From Selaginella moellendorffii (lineage: Eukaryota; Streptophyta; Lycopodiopsida; Selaginellales; Selaginellaceae), in assembly GCF_000143415.4 (NCBI RefSeq), contig NW_003314307.1:1096952-1160951 (forward strand): DNA of 64,000 bases. Direction: 5' to 3'. The notes below the pieces were generated by a model, which made no database searches, was not told where the DNA came from, and saw only the letters and a program-made list of their open reading frames with translations. Positions 53,443 to 63,968 of the stretch are shown in pieces. The translations under genes were made by a program, and so were the position numbers. Within the stretch, counting starts at the first letter, position 1, and every line of letters starts with the position of its first letter.

Positions 53443-54936
53443 CTAGCTAACGTAGGCATTGGAGAGAAGCATATAAGGCGTGTCGTTGGCCGGGTCCACA
53501 TCAAACGCGCGGACTGCCGCCCATGCCGCGCGGCTCACGTCGCGCTGTGTTTTACAAGCGCTCAGTACCGCGCCCCACGCAGCGGCATCCGGCGGCACGG
53601 GCATCTCCTCCACCAGCCGCGCCGCATATTCCACTTGCCCGGCCCGGCCCAGCGCGTCCACCATGGAGCCATAGTGCACCGTGGATGGCGCCACGTGGTA
53701 ATCGCCCACCATGTCCACGAAGCGCGACCGTCCTAGCTGGCAGGCGGTGGCCCCGGACAAAATGCCGGTGAATGTCACCTCGCTGGGCTGGATGCCTTCG
53801 ACGTTGAGGCGGTAGAAGTAGTGCTGCCCGTGCCACGTGTTAGAGAAGGCGCCAATCATGGTCGTCCAGGTCACCACGTCTGGCTCGGGCAGCGCCTCAA
53901 ACAGCCGCTTGGCGGCTTCGAGCTGCCCGGTCGCGGCGAACATTCCAATTATACAATTCCAGGATACGGTGTTTCTCTCGGTCATGGCGTCAAAAACACT
54001 CTTGGCCTTTTCCGGATGCCCATTTTGGGCATATCCTGCTAGCATCGAGGTTTGGGTCACAACGTTTTGTTCTGGCATCAAACCGTACATTCTCTCGGCC
54101 TCGGTCATATGCCCTCTAGATGCGTACGCGTGTGCCATGGACGTCCAGGACACTAGTGAATATTCTGGCATACAATCGAACACCACTTTAGCGCTCTCGA
54201 GATTCCCCTTGTGGCCATAGCCAACAACCATTGCTGTCCAGGAGACAACGTTGTGTTCCGGCATAGACTCTAGAATTACTTCTGAGGTCGCCAAATCCCC
54301 GACAGCACAGTAGGCATTGAGCATAGCAGTCCATGTGGTGACATTCTTCTCGGGCATCATATCAAAGATCTCCTTGGCACGGGCAATATGCCCCTGCCGG
54401 GCAAATGCTACAAGCATGGTCGTCCACGTCACCACGGTAAGCTCGGGTATATTCCGCCACAAGGACTCGGCATCGGAGTATCTTGCTGCTTCCACGAGCG
54501 CTTGCATCATCGCGTTCCACGTCACCACCGTTCGCGCGGGCATGGTTTGGAAGAGAATCATAGCAGAGTCACAATGCCCATTCCGGGCATATGCGGTGAT
54601 CATGGCATTCCAGGCCACTGGATTCCAGTAGGGCATCGAATCGAGGAGCAGCCGCGCCTCCTCGAGGCGTCCCATCCGTGCGTACGCCGTGACCATGAGA
54701 TTCCAAGTGTGTGAATCGCGGGCGTGGGTGGAATCGAAGATCGCGCGCGCGTCCCCCAGCTTGCCGAAGCTCCCGTACATCTGGATGAGGAGATTGGAGA
54801 GAAATGTATCGCCCCTGTATGGGCTGCGAAGAACAAGTGCGTGGAGCTCTCTTCCCTGCGAGACATCTCTGCAATTGCGGACGCGAGAGCACAGCTGCTG
54901 GAACGATGGGATCGGACTGGAGAGCGCCAAGATCAT
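53443..54936 (-). CDS. PLS-class PPR protein, SS-rich, partial E motif
   Basis: An intronless frame of 497 residues from the ATG at 54936. After a short leader and one L-type unit (QLCSRVRNCRDVSQGRELHALVL, DTFLSNLLIQMYGSFGKLGDARAIFDS), about ten consecutive 31-residue S motifs follow (NPVAWNAMITAYARNGHCDSAMILFQTMP, NVTTWTAMLNAYCAVGDLATSEVILESMP and others). An L-like unit (VEGIQPSEVTFTGILSGATACQLG), two closing helices and a short E-like end (NDTPYMLLSNAYVS) complete it. No DYW domain is present. Predicted organellar RNA-binding factor. Layout is very close to the PPR gene at 2340-4181, suggesting the same SS-type subfamily. Confidence 0.88.
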   Translation of the reverse strand: MILALSSPIPSFQQLCSRVRNCRDVSQGRELHALVLRSPYRGDTFLSNLLIQMYGSFGKLGDARAIFDSTHARDSHTWNLMVTAYARMGRLEEARLLLDSMPYWNPVAWNAMITAYARNGHCDSAMILFQTMPARTVVTWNAMMQALVEAARYSDAESLWRNIPELTVVTWTTMLVAFARQGHIARAKEIFDMMPEKNVTTWTAMLNAYCAVGDLATSEVILESMPEHNVVSWTAMVVGYGHKGNLESAKVVFDCMPEYSLVSWTSMAHAYASRGHMTEAERMYGLMPEQNVVTQTSMLAGYAQNGHPEKAKSVFDAMTERNTVSWNCIIGMFAATGQLEAAKRLFEALPEPDVVTWTTMIGAFSNTWHGQHYFYRLNVEGIQPSEVTFTGILSGATACQLGRSRFVDMVGDYHVAPSTVHYGSMVDALGRAGQVEYAARLVEEMPVPPDAAAWGAVLSACKTQRDVSRAAWAAVRAFDVDPANDTPYMLLSNAYVS

Positions 54937-55150
54937 CCAAAAGCCACGCGCACAAGTTTCTACCAGATCACGCAATTGGGGGAAAGAAATCGTGCTTGCA
55001 TTTCGATTCCACTCAAGGTAACGATCGAGAAAAATCCCGATTCACACAGTACTCTCTGTACGGAAGAACATCAGTTCAATCAAGAATGGTCAGCAAAAGC
55101 CGAGATTACACAAACAAGAACCTACGCGAGGAAGAAACCCCAGAGCACGA

Positions 55151-55402
55151 TCAATCACGCCGGATCTTGTGGGAGTCCTGGCTGGGATCTGGCGAGTTGG
55201 GCGTGGGAAGCACCCAGTGCCGAGGATGCCGGCAGAAGAATGCCCAATCCGGGATCAAAACGAGCAAGACAACGAACACCGAGCCGCCATAGACGAGCAC
55301 CATCGTCTTCAAGGAGGCAGTGAGCAGCCCAGACGCCATCGCCAGAACCGCCGCTGCCACCAGCGCGTATTGCAGGATCTGTTCCGCCAAGCTGGGATTC
55401 AT
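55151..55402 (-). CDS. Signal peptidase complex subunit 1 (SPC12)
   Basis: An 83-residue protein with two membrane helices (QYALVAAAVLAMASGLLTAS and TMVLVYGGSVFVVLLVLIPDW) joined by a very short loop, then the family signature LIPDWAFFCRHPRHWV (compare VPxWPxYNRHPLKWL). SPC12 is a small non-catalytic ER subunit that, with SPC25, supports the signal peptidase and helps select substrates. Length matches the usual 80-100 residues. The expected lysine-rich C-terminal tail is replaced by a Ser/Pro/Asp stretch ending HKIRRD. A telo-box lies about 23 bases upstream of the start. Confidence 0.78.
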   Translation of the reverse strand: MNPSLAEQILQYALVAAAVLAMASGLLTASLKTMVLVYGGSVFVVLLVLIPDWAFFCRHPRHWVLPTPNSPDPSQDSHKIRRD

Positions 55403-55424
55403 TCTCCAAAACCAAAGAACCGTA

Positions 55425-55434
55425 GAACCCTAAT
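55425..55434. promoter_or_regulatory. Telo-box upstream of SPC12
   Basis: GAACCCTAAT, 23 bases above the minus-strand ATG, within an 83-bp gap to the ABI3-like stop codon. Confidence 0.4.
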
Positions 55435-55485
55435 TTTAATATCACCTTATAACTTCTATTATTACTTTTATTTCAAAGAGATACT

Positions 55486-57039
55486 TCAACTTGGTAAGTC
55501 TACAAGATCCAAAATTTCATCGATGGCAAGATCATTCACCTCGAGCAATGGGAATTGATCGATATCAAACACCACATTGCTCGATCCGAATGACTCTTGA
55601 TCTTTGTCAAGTCCCTGTTTAATGTCAGTGAAGCTAAGCCCAGTATCGATCACCCCGGCTGTTGTTAGTATGGACGACGATGAAGATGACGATGTTAGCG
55701 TGGGTGCAGCTGGTTTCCTCCTCTCGCAATCAAACGATCTTGATCGTTTCACCATGCAGCCTTCTTGTTGCTTTGGAGCTTGGCGTTTCTCATTACTACC
55801 GCTTACATCTTTCTTACCATATATTACCTTTGAAACACAAACACACAAAGGTAAACATCCAAACATTGAAAAATGACTACTTACATATTTCCCATTTCGT
55901 GAGTCTTTGTACAGTAGCAAGTAATCCCCCTCGCAAAGTTTGTGCGATCGGATAAACTCCCCTGTGTTCTCCAATAGATACATTCTGCTCTTGTTGTTTG
56001 GCCAAAACCTGGACAAGAATAACAAAGAGAAACCCTTACAAATCTCTTACTAAGTGCCAAGTTTACCTATATCTAAGATTCCAAGTTCGTTTGCTGGTCA
56101 TGTCCTCCATCGCCAATGTCATTCCTTCCCTGGCTGACAAGTAGGGAAGTCGAGACTCAGCTTCTTTCTGCATAAAAGAACTGGATCACAAAAGGGTTAT
56201 TAAACAGTAAGTCACCCACCTTGGGAAGCACAATTCTTCCCAAATTCCCAACGTCACTGGGCTTGAGCTGCTTCTGCAGCAAAAACTTCAGATTCTTGTT
56301 CTGCAAACCCTGCAAACATTCCCAACAAGAACGTGAAGGAACTTCTAAGTTCCGAAAATGTGGGCACCTGCGTGTGATCGTCAGGGAGTGTAGTTTCCAC
56401 ATCTGAAACGGCAGCCACAGCAGGAGCAGGAGCAGCAGCAGCAGAAACAGAAGTAGGACCGGGCTTTGAAGTGCCGAGCATTGGCCTCCTCTTGCGAGCC
56501 ATGCAGTTCTTCCTGGCAGCCCTAGTCGAAGCACAAGGTGACGAGCTCGCAACGGCCATGATCTGCCCTCCACCCGTCAACGGCGATGACTCAATGATCT
56601 GAAGCTGCTGCTGTGGAGGAGGAAGGCTCACGAACACATTACTGTGATCATGCGAGTAGAACCCGTTCCCCTGCTGGTGGTGATCCTCGGAAAAAGCAGC
56701 CGAATGGTTCCATGGGGACGGATCTTCCGTGCTCCAGCAGTTACCCAGAAGCGGCATCTTTGTTGGGTCATCCTCCGCTCCAAAGATCGATTGCATTTGC
56801 ATGAAGCTGTGGTTGATCCGCAGTTGCTGCTCCATGTCTAGATTGCCTAGCCTGTCATCCTCACCCGCAGATCCCCAAGGCTCGTGCTCAGCCTCGTCGA
56901 TCATGAGCGCCGGGTGATCGGCCTGGTCGAGAATCCATGGCACATTTTGATCGCGCTCGTGATCATCTGTAAGCTGGAAACTTGTGCTACCGTTTTGGTA
57001 ATCGCTGGAGAGAGAGGAGGGATTGGAATCGGCCGCCAT
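55486..57039 (-). CDS. ABI3: ABI3/VP1-type B3 transcription factor
   Basis: Exons 57039-56368, 56309-56220, 56167-56067, 56008-55885 and 55827-55486 give 442 residues. Residues 1-180 are acidic, Gln/His/Ser-rich and likely activating. [14 protein letters not shown] (about 178-191) fits the basic B2 region. The B3 DNA-binding domain (about 228-335) reads [89 protein letters not shown], very close to ABI3/VP1 and also to FUS3/LEC2. These proteins bind RY elements (CATGCA) and mediate abscisic-acid and desiccation responses. The tail holds a second acidic region. Presence of both B2 and B3 favours ABI3 over FUS3/LEC2. A convincing B1 box was not identified. The exon count and phases fit the family. 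Confidence 0.85.
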
Positions 57040-57462
57040 AGCCGGCAAGGCAAGGGAAGCAAAAGATCTTCGAGAAAATTATATAGGAACTGGCATCTCG
57101 AGCTCCTTCCCAGCAGCATTTGTCCGCTAAATTTAGAGGCGCTCTAGGGCTTCTATTCTAGTTTTGCAACACGTGGACAGTTCTGGAGCTCTCGATCCGA
57201 CGCTCGTGCATGGAACACTCTCAGACACAAGCCTTGTATAAAACTTCCCTTTCGCTTTTTCTTTTCCTAATCGCTTAAAGTTTTTCCTGTTTAAATATTC
57301 CCTCTTGTGACGTTAGATCCGCCGTCCATCCGGCGGCCGGGATTTGGCACATCTGGGCCGTCCGTGCAATGCCTCCCCGGATTTCTGCCCAAATGCCCGC
57401 TTTTTCGCGCCTATCTTACAAAGAAGTGCTGAGCAGTGCTTTCTTGTTGCTTCATTGTGGCC

Positions 57463-57481
57463 AGGGCTAGGGCTAGGGTTC
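57463..57481. promoter_or_regulatory. Telo-box-like repeats before the DUF4057 gene
   Basis: AGGGCTAGGGCTAGGGTTC lies just upstream of a probable 5'-leader intron (donor CAAG|GTAGCT near 57508, acceptor GTGTGGCAG ending 57624). Confidence 0.45.
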
Positions 57482-57507
57482 TTCCACTCCACGTCTAGGC
57501 GCCTCAA

Positions 57508-57624
57508 GGTAGCTCCCTCCTCCCTCTCTCGCTCTCTCTCTCGATCCAGCGCCAGGGCGAGGCGATCTCGCTTCTGTTGCTTGTTGTGGCAATGTGGGTA
57601 ACAATGCGGCTGCCTGTGTGGCAG
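57508..57624 (+). other. Probable 5'-UTR intron
   Basis: A GTAGCT donor, a long CT-rich interior and a GTGTGGCAG acceptor place the ATG at 57626 one base after the splice site. Inferred from sites alone. Confidence 0.45.
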
Positions 57625-57625
57625 G

Positions 57626-58775
57626 ATGTCGCCTCCACCGCCGGGAAAGGCTTCCAGGAATCTCGATCTCTTGAGCTGGCCGGATAATCCCGACGCATCG
57701 CTCCAGATTCGTACCCCAGTGCGCGTCTCGGCGACCAACGACAGCAAAGGCTTCGCGTCGGCGTCGGACGAGAGCTACCGAGAGTATTCCTCGGCAGGCC
57801 GCCCCGGAATCCGGACTCACCAGGTCGGGATCACCAAACCCTCGCTCACAGATTTTTCCCCTCTTTCTTGCTTTGTTTCTAAGCTTGCGCATCTTAGCCC
57901 GCGGGCGGTGCTTGTACTTACGCGTTTGGAGAGCAACTGTCCTCTGAGGAGGCCGAGGCGCTGCTTAAGCGGTGGGTGCTCATTTCTTTTTCTTTTTCTT
58001 TTTTTTTTGTTGTTGTTTGATCTTCATCGTACCACTCGCTGTCTCTTTTAGGCGCCCCGGATCAGAATCAAAGATGAAAGAAATGTCAGGAAACAAGATT
58101 TTCTGCGACGAGCCTGGTGCTGTTCCCGCCGCCCCAGAACGCACTGGAGTGAAACTCTTTCAGGTGATTTTGGTTCGTTTGCGTGAATTTGCTAAGAGGA
58201 AAGGAAAAATTGGATCTTCCAGGCGATTACTTTCGGTGACAACGATAATACGTCCCCTAGAAAAGCCACCACCCAAGCAGAGCTTGCAAAGCAGAAAGAA
58301 TTAAGCGGAAGTCAAGCCATTCCCGACGATGACGCACAGCACAAGCGTCTCCAGTCCAATGCCAAGGTGAAGGAGCTTGTTGGTAGCAACATTTTTGCTC
58401 CAGAAGACAAGCTACCACAGAATGGTAGCACCCCAGTTAAAAAAATCAAGGAACCAACAATTCCTGTAGATGATGCTCCCGGCCTCATGGTAAAGTTCAT
58501 CTGGAACTTCTGATGCTTTTTTAACACTTTGTTAATTGCAGTCTCCCGGGGAAAGGAAGCGGTCACTAACACAGAAAACTGCCGAGCTTTGTGGCAACGA
58601 CATTTTTAAAAATGATCCTCTAAAGACTCCATCCGACTCGAAGCACCTGAGCAGCGCAAAGCTTCGGGAGATGAGTGGTAACGATATATTTGCTGATGAC
58701 AAGCCGGTGCCGCGAGACTGCCTTGGCGGTGTGAGGAAGCCACCGGGTGGTGAAAGCACCATTGCACTGGTCTAG
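57626..58775 (+). CDS. DUF4057 / HN1-like protein
   Basis: Exons 57626-57823, 57898-57971, 58052-58163, 58223-58489 and 58542-58775 give 294 residues. The protein repeats one short motif: RNLDLLSWPDNP near the start, EEAEALLKRRPGSESKMKEMSGNKIF, AKVKELVGSNIFAPED, KTAELCGNDIF and KLREMSGNDIFADDKPVPRDCLGGVRKPPGGESTIALV at the end. This is the pattern of plant DUF4057 proteins (for example At4g39860), annotated as similar to animal HN1/Jupiter-type proteins and largely disordered. The S-G-N-x-I-F motif recurs four times. Biochemical function is not known. Each exon carries about one motif, suggesting growth by exon duplication (inference). Confidence 0.85.
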
Positions 58776-58957
58776 AAGATTTTCCTTCATTTCCTCTCTG
58801 CTGGTGATTTTAACTTAACACTGATTTTCTTTTGTCTTGCAGCTCTTTGGTTGTAATGTTTTTCTTTTGTATTTCGGGCTTTTTAATCTCTCAAGAATCT
58901 GTTTTCTTTTTTCTTTTTCCCTTTTTTTCTGTTACAGCAGAACTACCTGGGCCAGAG

Positions 58958-59445
58958 ATGAAGAAGCGCGCGAGGCAAAGGAAAGCTTTGAGAACAGTGG
59001 GAGAGCACAGCTTCTGCGTGGTGATGCGAAGCGAGCTCCTGTCCGAGAGCTGCTGCTTGATCTTGGTAAGCTTCGACAGGGAAAGTTTAATTTTTTTTCT
59101 CACTTTTTTGTTTCTTGAATCTTGTCTGGTCCGTGGCAGCCAGTTCCCGAGAACTACCTGAGCAGCGCCGCTAGCAGTCGGGGAAAAGCGATCCTCGAGA
59201 CACGAAGCGGTGTGAAGTGGGAGATAGAATACGAGGCGGAAGCAAAGAGCCAGACAATCCGGCTGGGCGCAGCAGGATGGCACGCCTTTTCGGTCTACAA
59301 CCAGCTCAATCCAGGTGATTCCATCGTCTTCACGCTGGCCGCTACCAGCTTTATGTGCTTCTCGGTGGTCTTGTTTGGAAGAGATGGAGTGGAGAAAGAG
59401 GCAGTGCCGCTGCCCGTGACGCTCGATGGTGGCCAGCAGTCGTGA
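58958..59445 (+). CDS. Small single-B3-domain protein (REM-like)
   Basis: Exons 58958-59065 and 59140-59445 give 137 residues. After a basic start (MKKRARQRK) nearly the whole protein is one B3 fold: HSFCVVMRSELLSESCCLILPVPENYLSSAASSRGKAILETRSGVKWEIEYE, IRLGAAGWHAFSVYNQLNPGDSIVFTL and FSVVLFGRDG. The order strand-PVPxxYL-G-W-GWxxF-NxLxxGD matches plant REM-type B3 domains, which bind DNA. No activation or second B3 domain is seen. A splice acceptor-like TTACAG at 58933-58938 just before the ATG allows an additional 5' exon. It lies 182 bp after the DUF4057 stop, same strand. Confidence 0.65.
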
Positions 59446-60090
59446 CAAACTACCTAGATCTTCTTGCTTGCAAAAAAAAAACTTGCTCGAGCTGCTCTTG
59501 CTTGCTCGTCTTTGAACTGATTTTATAGCTGGATTCTACGTTAAGCCATCGTAGAAGAACGCGTCCACTACCGAATTCCCCATTTCGCCGGGCTTTGGCA
59601 ATGCAAAAGAAGATTTCACTCGTCTAAACATTCAAGACTTGCGTCACCTCTTGGTATTTCTTATGAAATTGACTTGCACAACCAGATCTTGTTCTGCTCT
59701 CTTAGGATCTTAGATGCATAAGCATTTGCATGGCTCTCCAGGCCCCGTCCCAAGCCCAAACGAGCGCTGCGTTGACTTTAAAATGTTATCTATCTCTCTT
59801 TTTTTCGCGAAACTTTGAATCTTCCTCGAGATCAAAAACAGTTCGACGTCGAAACAAAAAGTTGTTCTTGCGCTTGGCTCCCCTTGTTTTTCTTGTCCTC
59901 TCTGTTGGTTCGTTCCACCTTGTCATGTTACATACATTCTGGGAATCTACGGTAGTACCCGGATCTGCGACTATAAGTCAATAGCAAATGACGCGGGAAG
60001 CAGTGTAGATCTTATTACTTATTCACACCTGCTATTGAAAATCCAATCCAATCCCTCACGAAACTCTTGAAACTTTTGCTTAGAACAGCT
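59446..60090. other. Intergenic DNA, nothing recognised
   Basis: An 84-codon frame at 59730-59984 has a hydrophobic C-terminus but no family features, and I read it as chance. Confidence 0.5.
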
Positions 60091-60407
60091 TTAGTTGGAC
60101 TCGTTGCAGTGATTGTAGGTGTGGGTGTACACATATACCACGCTAGAAGTAGAACCACAGCCCCCCTCCTCCTTCTCTTCCTTGTTCTTTGGGGGCTCGT
60201 AATCGTTCTCGATGGAGCGAAGAACACTATGGTGGCAATCCATTGCCTTGACCACGTCGTCCACATCAAAGTTTCCAATCACCACCAGGCCTTCCACCTC
60301 GTCAACCCCTGTTGAGAAAACTACACTTAGCGATGCAATCCAAAGATAGTGTTATACCTTCGATGTAATTTAAATCACCTGATTTTCTGAGTTCCAACTT
60401 AAAAGTT
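60091..60407 (-). other. HMA-like (heavy-metal-associated fold) gene fragment
   Basis: Two exon-like pieces, about 60407-60358 and 60308-60091, join in frame across a 49-base GT-AG intron to give KTFKLELRKSGDLNYIEGVDEVEGLVVIGNFDVDDVVKAMD, followed by a Lys/Glu-rich tail and a C-terminal YTHTYNHCNESN. The GVDxVE..VVIGNxDxxDVVKAM pattern matches the second half of plant HMA metallochaperone-type domains. The metal-binding CxxC is absent. No start codon was found upstream in frame, so it is either a 3' fragment with an unseen first exon or a relic. Confidence 0.4.
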
Positions 60408-60862
60408 TTTTATTTGGAGAGGGCCGCGCGTACGCGAGCCCTCAGCTTCCACAAATTACGACGTCCACTCCTCCACTTTGGGAAGATGGTAGGCCGGCCA
60501 AGCCGAAGTGCAATGGGAAAGCCGAACCTAAGCCATTGGCCTTCATAATCACCAATAGAACCCGTCCAGGTAAGTATGTAAATCCTCCTCAAGCCCTAGG
60601 CTATATACTGCTTTGGGGGCTTCATTCCACACCACGGCATGTGGGATAGGTTAAATCCTCTAGGGTCTAGAATCTAGGTTATATTCCCTTGGCATATGCT
60701 AATTTATTCTAGTTGTTCGTTTTCAAGGAAGCAAAATGCTGTGTATATACAGATAAGAGGAACAAAGCAAGAAGGGAAGGAAAAAAAAAATTTCGTCCGG
60801 CAATGCACCACCTCGGGAAGAAAAGAAAGCTTATTTTACACATACTCCTGCGACAAGCCACT

Positions 60863-63800
60863 TTAGCCGAATCCAAATCCTTCGCTCGCTTCGTGGATCG
60901 CCAGGAGCAACCGGTCGTGCATTTGATCTTTGGACGAGTACTCCGGCAAATCGAGCTGGTTGAAACTGCGAGAGCGCAAGAACGAATTAGAAAACTATGG
61001 AGGGAGAGGGAAAGGGAGAGAGAGGGAGAGAGCGAGAGTTACCATGTGTGAGCCGAAGGGAGACGCTCCGGTGCACCGTAAGCCTTGTGAATCTGAAACT
61101 TTTGAGGCCCTGAGATGCCTTGTAGTGCTTTAAAGCCTTCCAGTGGGACCTGCACAGGCCACAAGATTATTAACTCAGCTGGAAGAACGTCTAAAAGATC
61201 ATCTATCGCATACCTTGGATGTCCCCGTAATAAACTGCAAAAGCCGAGCCATATCTTCCTTGCTAAAGTCTTGTACCACTTCCCAGAACCATTGCACCAC
61301 TGGGGAACCGCTACTGTAGCCCGTGTACTCGGTGTTGGCTCTCAAATCATCCACTGCAAAAAAGCAACCGTCGTTAAGTGAAGATCAAAAAAACAAAACA
61401 GCAGAACTTACAATCTATTTCAGGCAGACCACTGATGAGGAGCTCCAGTTCCTTGTCGTTGAAGATGGATATCAACTCTCTGGGGACCAGCTCATTGAAG
61501 CCTTCCAAGAAGGCGTTGATTTGCGGTCTGATCGCCGTGGTTAATCTGTGCTCCGCGATGAGATCCACATACTCGTGCTTGTTTTCTTCCGTCACTCGGA
61601 TGTTTCGGCCTCCAGGAACCAGCTCGTGGTCAGTCACCTGTAGTAGCAAACAAAGTTGGAAGCCAGTCGCAAGAAAAATTGTAAGTACCTCAGTCTTTTC
61701 GTAAAGAATGTGCTTCTCTTCATCCGCGTCGATGCTGAATGTTAGCCCAAGGATGTCGTTCACATCATTCTGCATTAAAACAATGAGCATATTTCACTAA
61801 AACAAACAGGGGACACACGGACGCACCTCAAGGAGCCACTTCAAGTTTTTGTAGTAGTCGGGATCAACAGCTTCAATGTCGTGATATGTCACCTTGGTGC
61901 CAAGTATATGCTTGTAAAACGATCGCGTAAAGTAGACATCCAGAAGCTGCCCGTCAAATAACGCCTTAGAAACCTGCCACGAAAAAAGTTTCACAACTTT
62001 CCTTCCACGAAAGACATCTGGTACTTACCACACGGCCAACAAACTTGAAGTACGAAAGGTGTTCCGTCTGATACACCGAGTTCGGGTTGGGCTGGAAAGT
62101 GGACTCGTTCCCCACGGTCGTAAACAGAAGCGCTCCTTTGTCAAAGATAACCCGTGAAAGCAGCTGGTACCACTCCCTGGTCAAGCCACCCGCATCTATT
62201 CCCTCTTCCCCTTGAAACTGCACTGTAAGCCGCCCCTTCACTTCATCAGGAGTCCGCATTCTCAACTGGTTATACGAGTCCTCCAGCACGTAGGCTCTCC
62301 TGACCGAAATCCGAAGAGGTCCGAAGTGCTGTTGCTCGTGCTGCTGCCTGATCCTTGATCGGAAGTAGGCTCGTTTGTTGTCAAAGTCGATAAGCCTGGG
62401 AGTCTTGAGTAGAAGCGAGAAAGACTTCTCCAGCAAGCCCGAATTTTGCCGCAAGAAGGCGTTCAAAAGCCGACGATGCCTCTCCGCAAACCGTATAAAG
62501 TTCAAGCCTCTTTCGTCGGGTCTATTCGTCAACTTGAAACTCGAACTGCCAGTGTGAGCCCAATCGGACGTGCTGCTTGGTGATTCTAGATCAATCCCTG
62601 TTCCCTCGGTCTGTGGTCTCAGCTTCTCGCACAAAACCAGAAACGCCTCCACAAAATCCAGCACTTTCTGAGACCCTTGGGGAAGCGGAGAGGTGACGGC
62701 CCCCAAAGCACCTACAATGCTTGAAGAAGAACTCGTAGTAAGCCTGCTTTCTATCCTTCCTATGGATATGCTGAGTTGCTGCCACAATGGTTCCGTAACG
62801 ACGTTAAGCTCGCGTATGATGTCCTGGAGCTCGTCTGCTTTAGCGTCCCGGTTTGTAAGGGCGCTAAGAGCCTGTAAAACTCTCAAAATTGCAGTTCCAG
62901 CCGAAGAGCTTCCACCGGAAATATTGTCCGCCAGCGACCGCAGCTCATTGACGGCTGGGACACTAAGTTTATGAGCTGCGTCTGCCAGTTCTGAAATAAA
63001 CAGTCGACGGTGCAACGGAACAGCGTCCGATAATTTCTTCAACACTTCGGAAACACGGGAATATGAAACAGAAGATAACCTGCAAGACGAGTACGTCAGG
63101 CCACAATCGAGTAATTTGTGACAACTCACCCATCCTGTGCCAAAAGTCTGCACATGTTGCAGAGCTCATTCTTTGGCAACTTTGAAAGAATATCAGCTTC
63201 CGTTTTACTCAAAGTAATCGATGGAGTTGGAGGGTTCTCCGGTTGCTGTTGAGGTGACTCAGAAGATGTCTCTTGAGGAGCATCCGATGGCTGAGTATCC
63301 GAAGGAAGGCCATTTGAGTTGTCAATCGCATCACTGTCCATACCAGTGCAACTCGTGACTACTTCTAGCAAGCCAAGAACCTGTTGAGAAAATTCACATT
63401 TACTAGTGTCAGGAAACAGAAAAGGATGACTCACTTGCTCGAGATGTTGGCTGCTGCGAGAATAGAGTGGTCTGTCCAGCAGTTTTAAAAACAAAACTAT
63501 CGGTATATACTTCGGTTGTATATCGCTCGCGGTCGAAGAAGACGGATTCTCATACATCTTCTCCTTTCCCTTATCAGCAGCTTCGTTTCCTCTTTCTGAT
63601 GGTTCCTGCTCCAGGTATAGTAGAGACTTTGCTACCGAGGTATGACTACGTGCTAAATGTGTCAGTACTTCCAATACTCGACGAGAAACAAGCGGTGGAA
63701 TTCCTGCAATGTTTAAAAAGGTTAAAAGGTTTCCACAAAAAGAGAAAAGAAAAGAAATACCATCCGAAAGCTGAGCGCGTGCATACACGACGTTCCACTG

Positions 63801-63968
63801 ACAGCCATAAAGCCTCTGAGAGGGCGCACCATCAGCTGATATGGCTGCACAGTATCCCTCCGATTCTGGCCTGAGCATGTCCAATAGAAGACGGAGCAAT
63901 GCAGACCTGGTTCCACTATGGACACAAAGATTCGAAAGCAACCTTTGCAGCAGACCTTTAATCAATGG
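60863..63968 (-). CDS. UPL1/UPL2-type HECT E3 ubiquitin ligase, 3' part
   Basis: Ten exons (63968-63761, 63703-63435, 63380-63130, 63079-62029, 61973-61827, 61769-61689, 61637-61412, 61353-61214, 61149-61043, 60965-60863) keep one frame for about 860 residues; the 5' end lies beyond the window. The first part ([66 protein letters not shown]) matches the UPL1/2 region before the HECT domain. The HECT domain starts near [37 protein letters not shown] and is intact to EASEGFGFG-stop. The catalytic Cys sits in [16 protein letters not shown], its codon split by the last intron. These ligases form a ubiquitin thioester and transfer it to substrates. Full family length is over 3,500 residues, so most of the gene is missing here. 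Confidence 0.92.

Noticed and set aside
53480-54220. Several 60-130-codon plus-strand frames opposite the PPR gene
   Set aside because: Antisense shadows of a repetitive coding gene; the minus-strand PPR repeats fully explain the open frames.
57313-57892. Long minus-strand frames rich in Arg opposite the DUF4057 first exon
   Set aside because: They are GC-rich antisense shadows, partly over the promoter and leader intron, with no family match.
59730-59984. 84-codon plus-strand frame with a hydrophobic end
   Set aside because: No conserved features, no neighbours that suggest a small membrane protein, and composition like the intergenic DNA.
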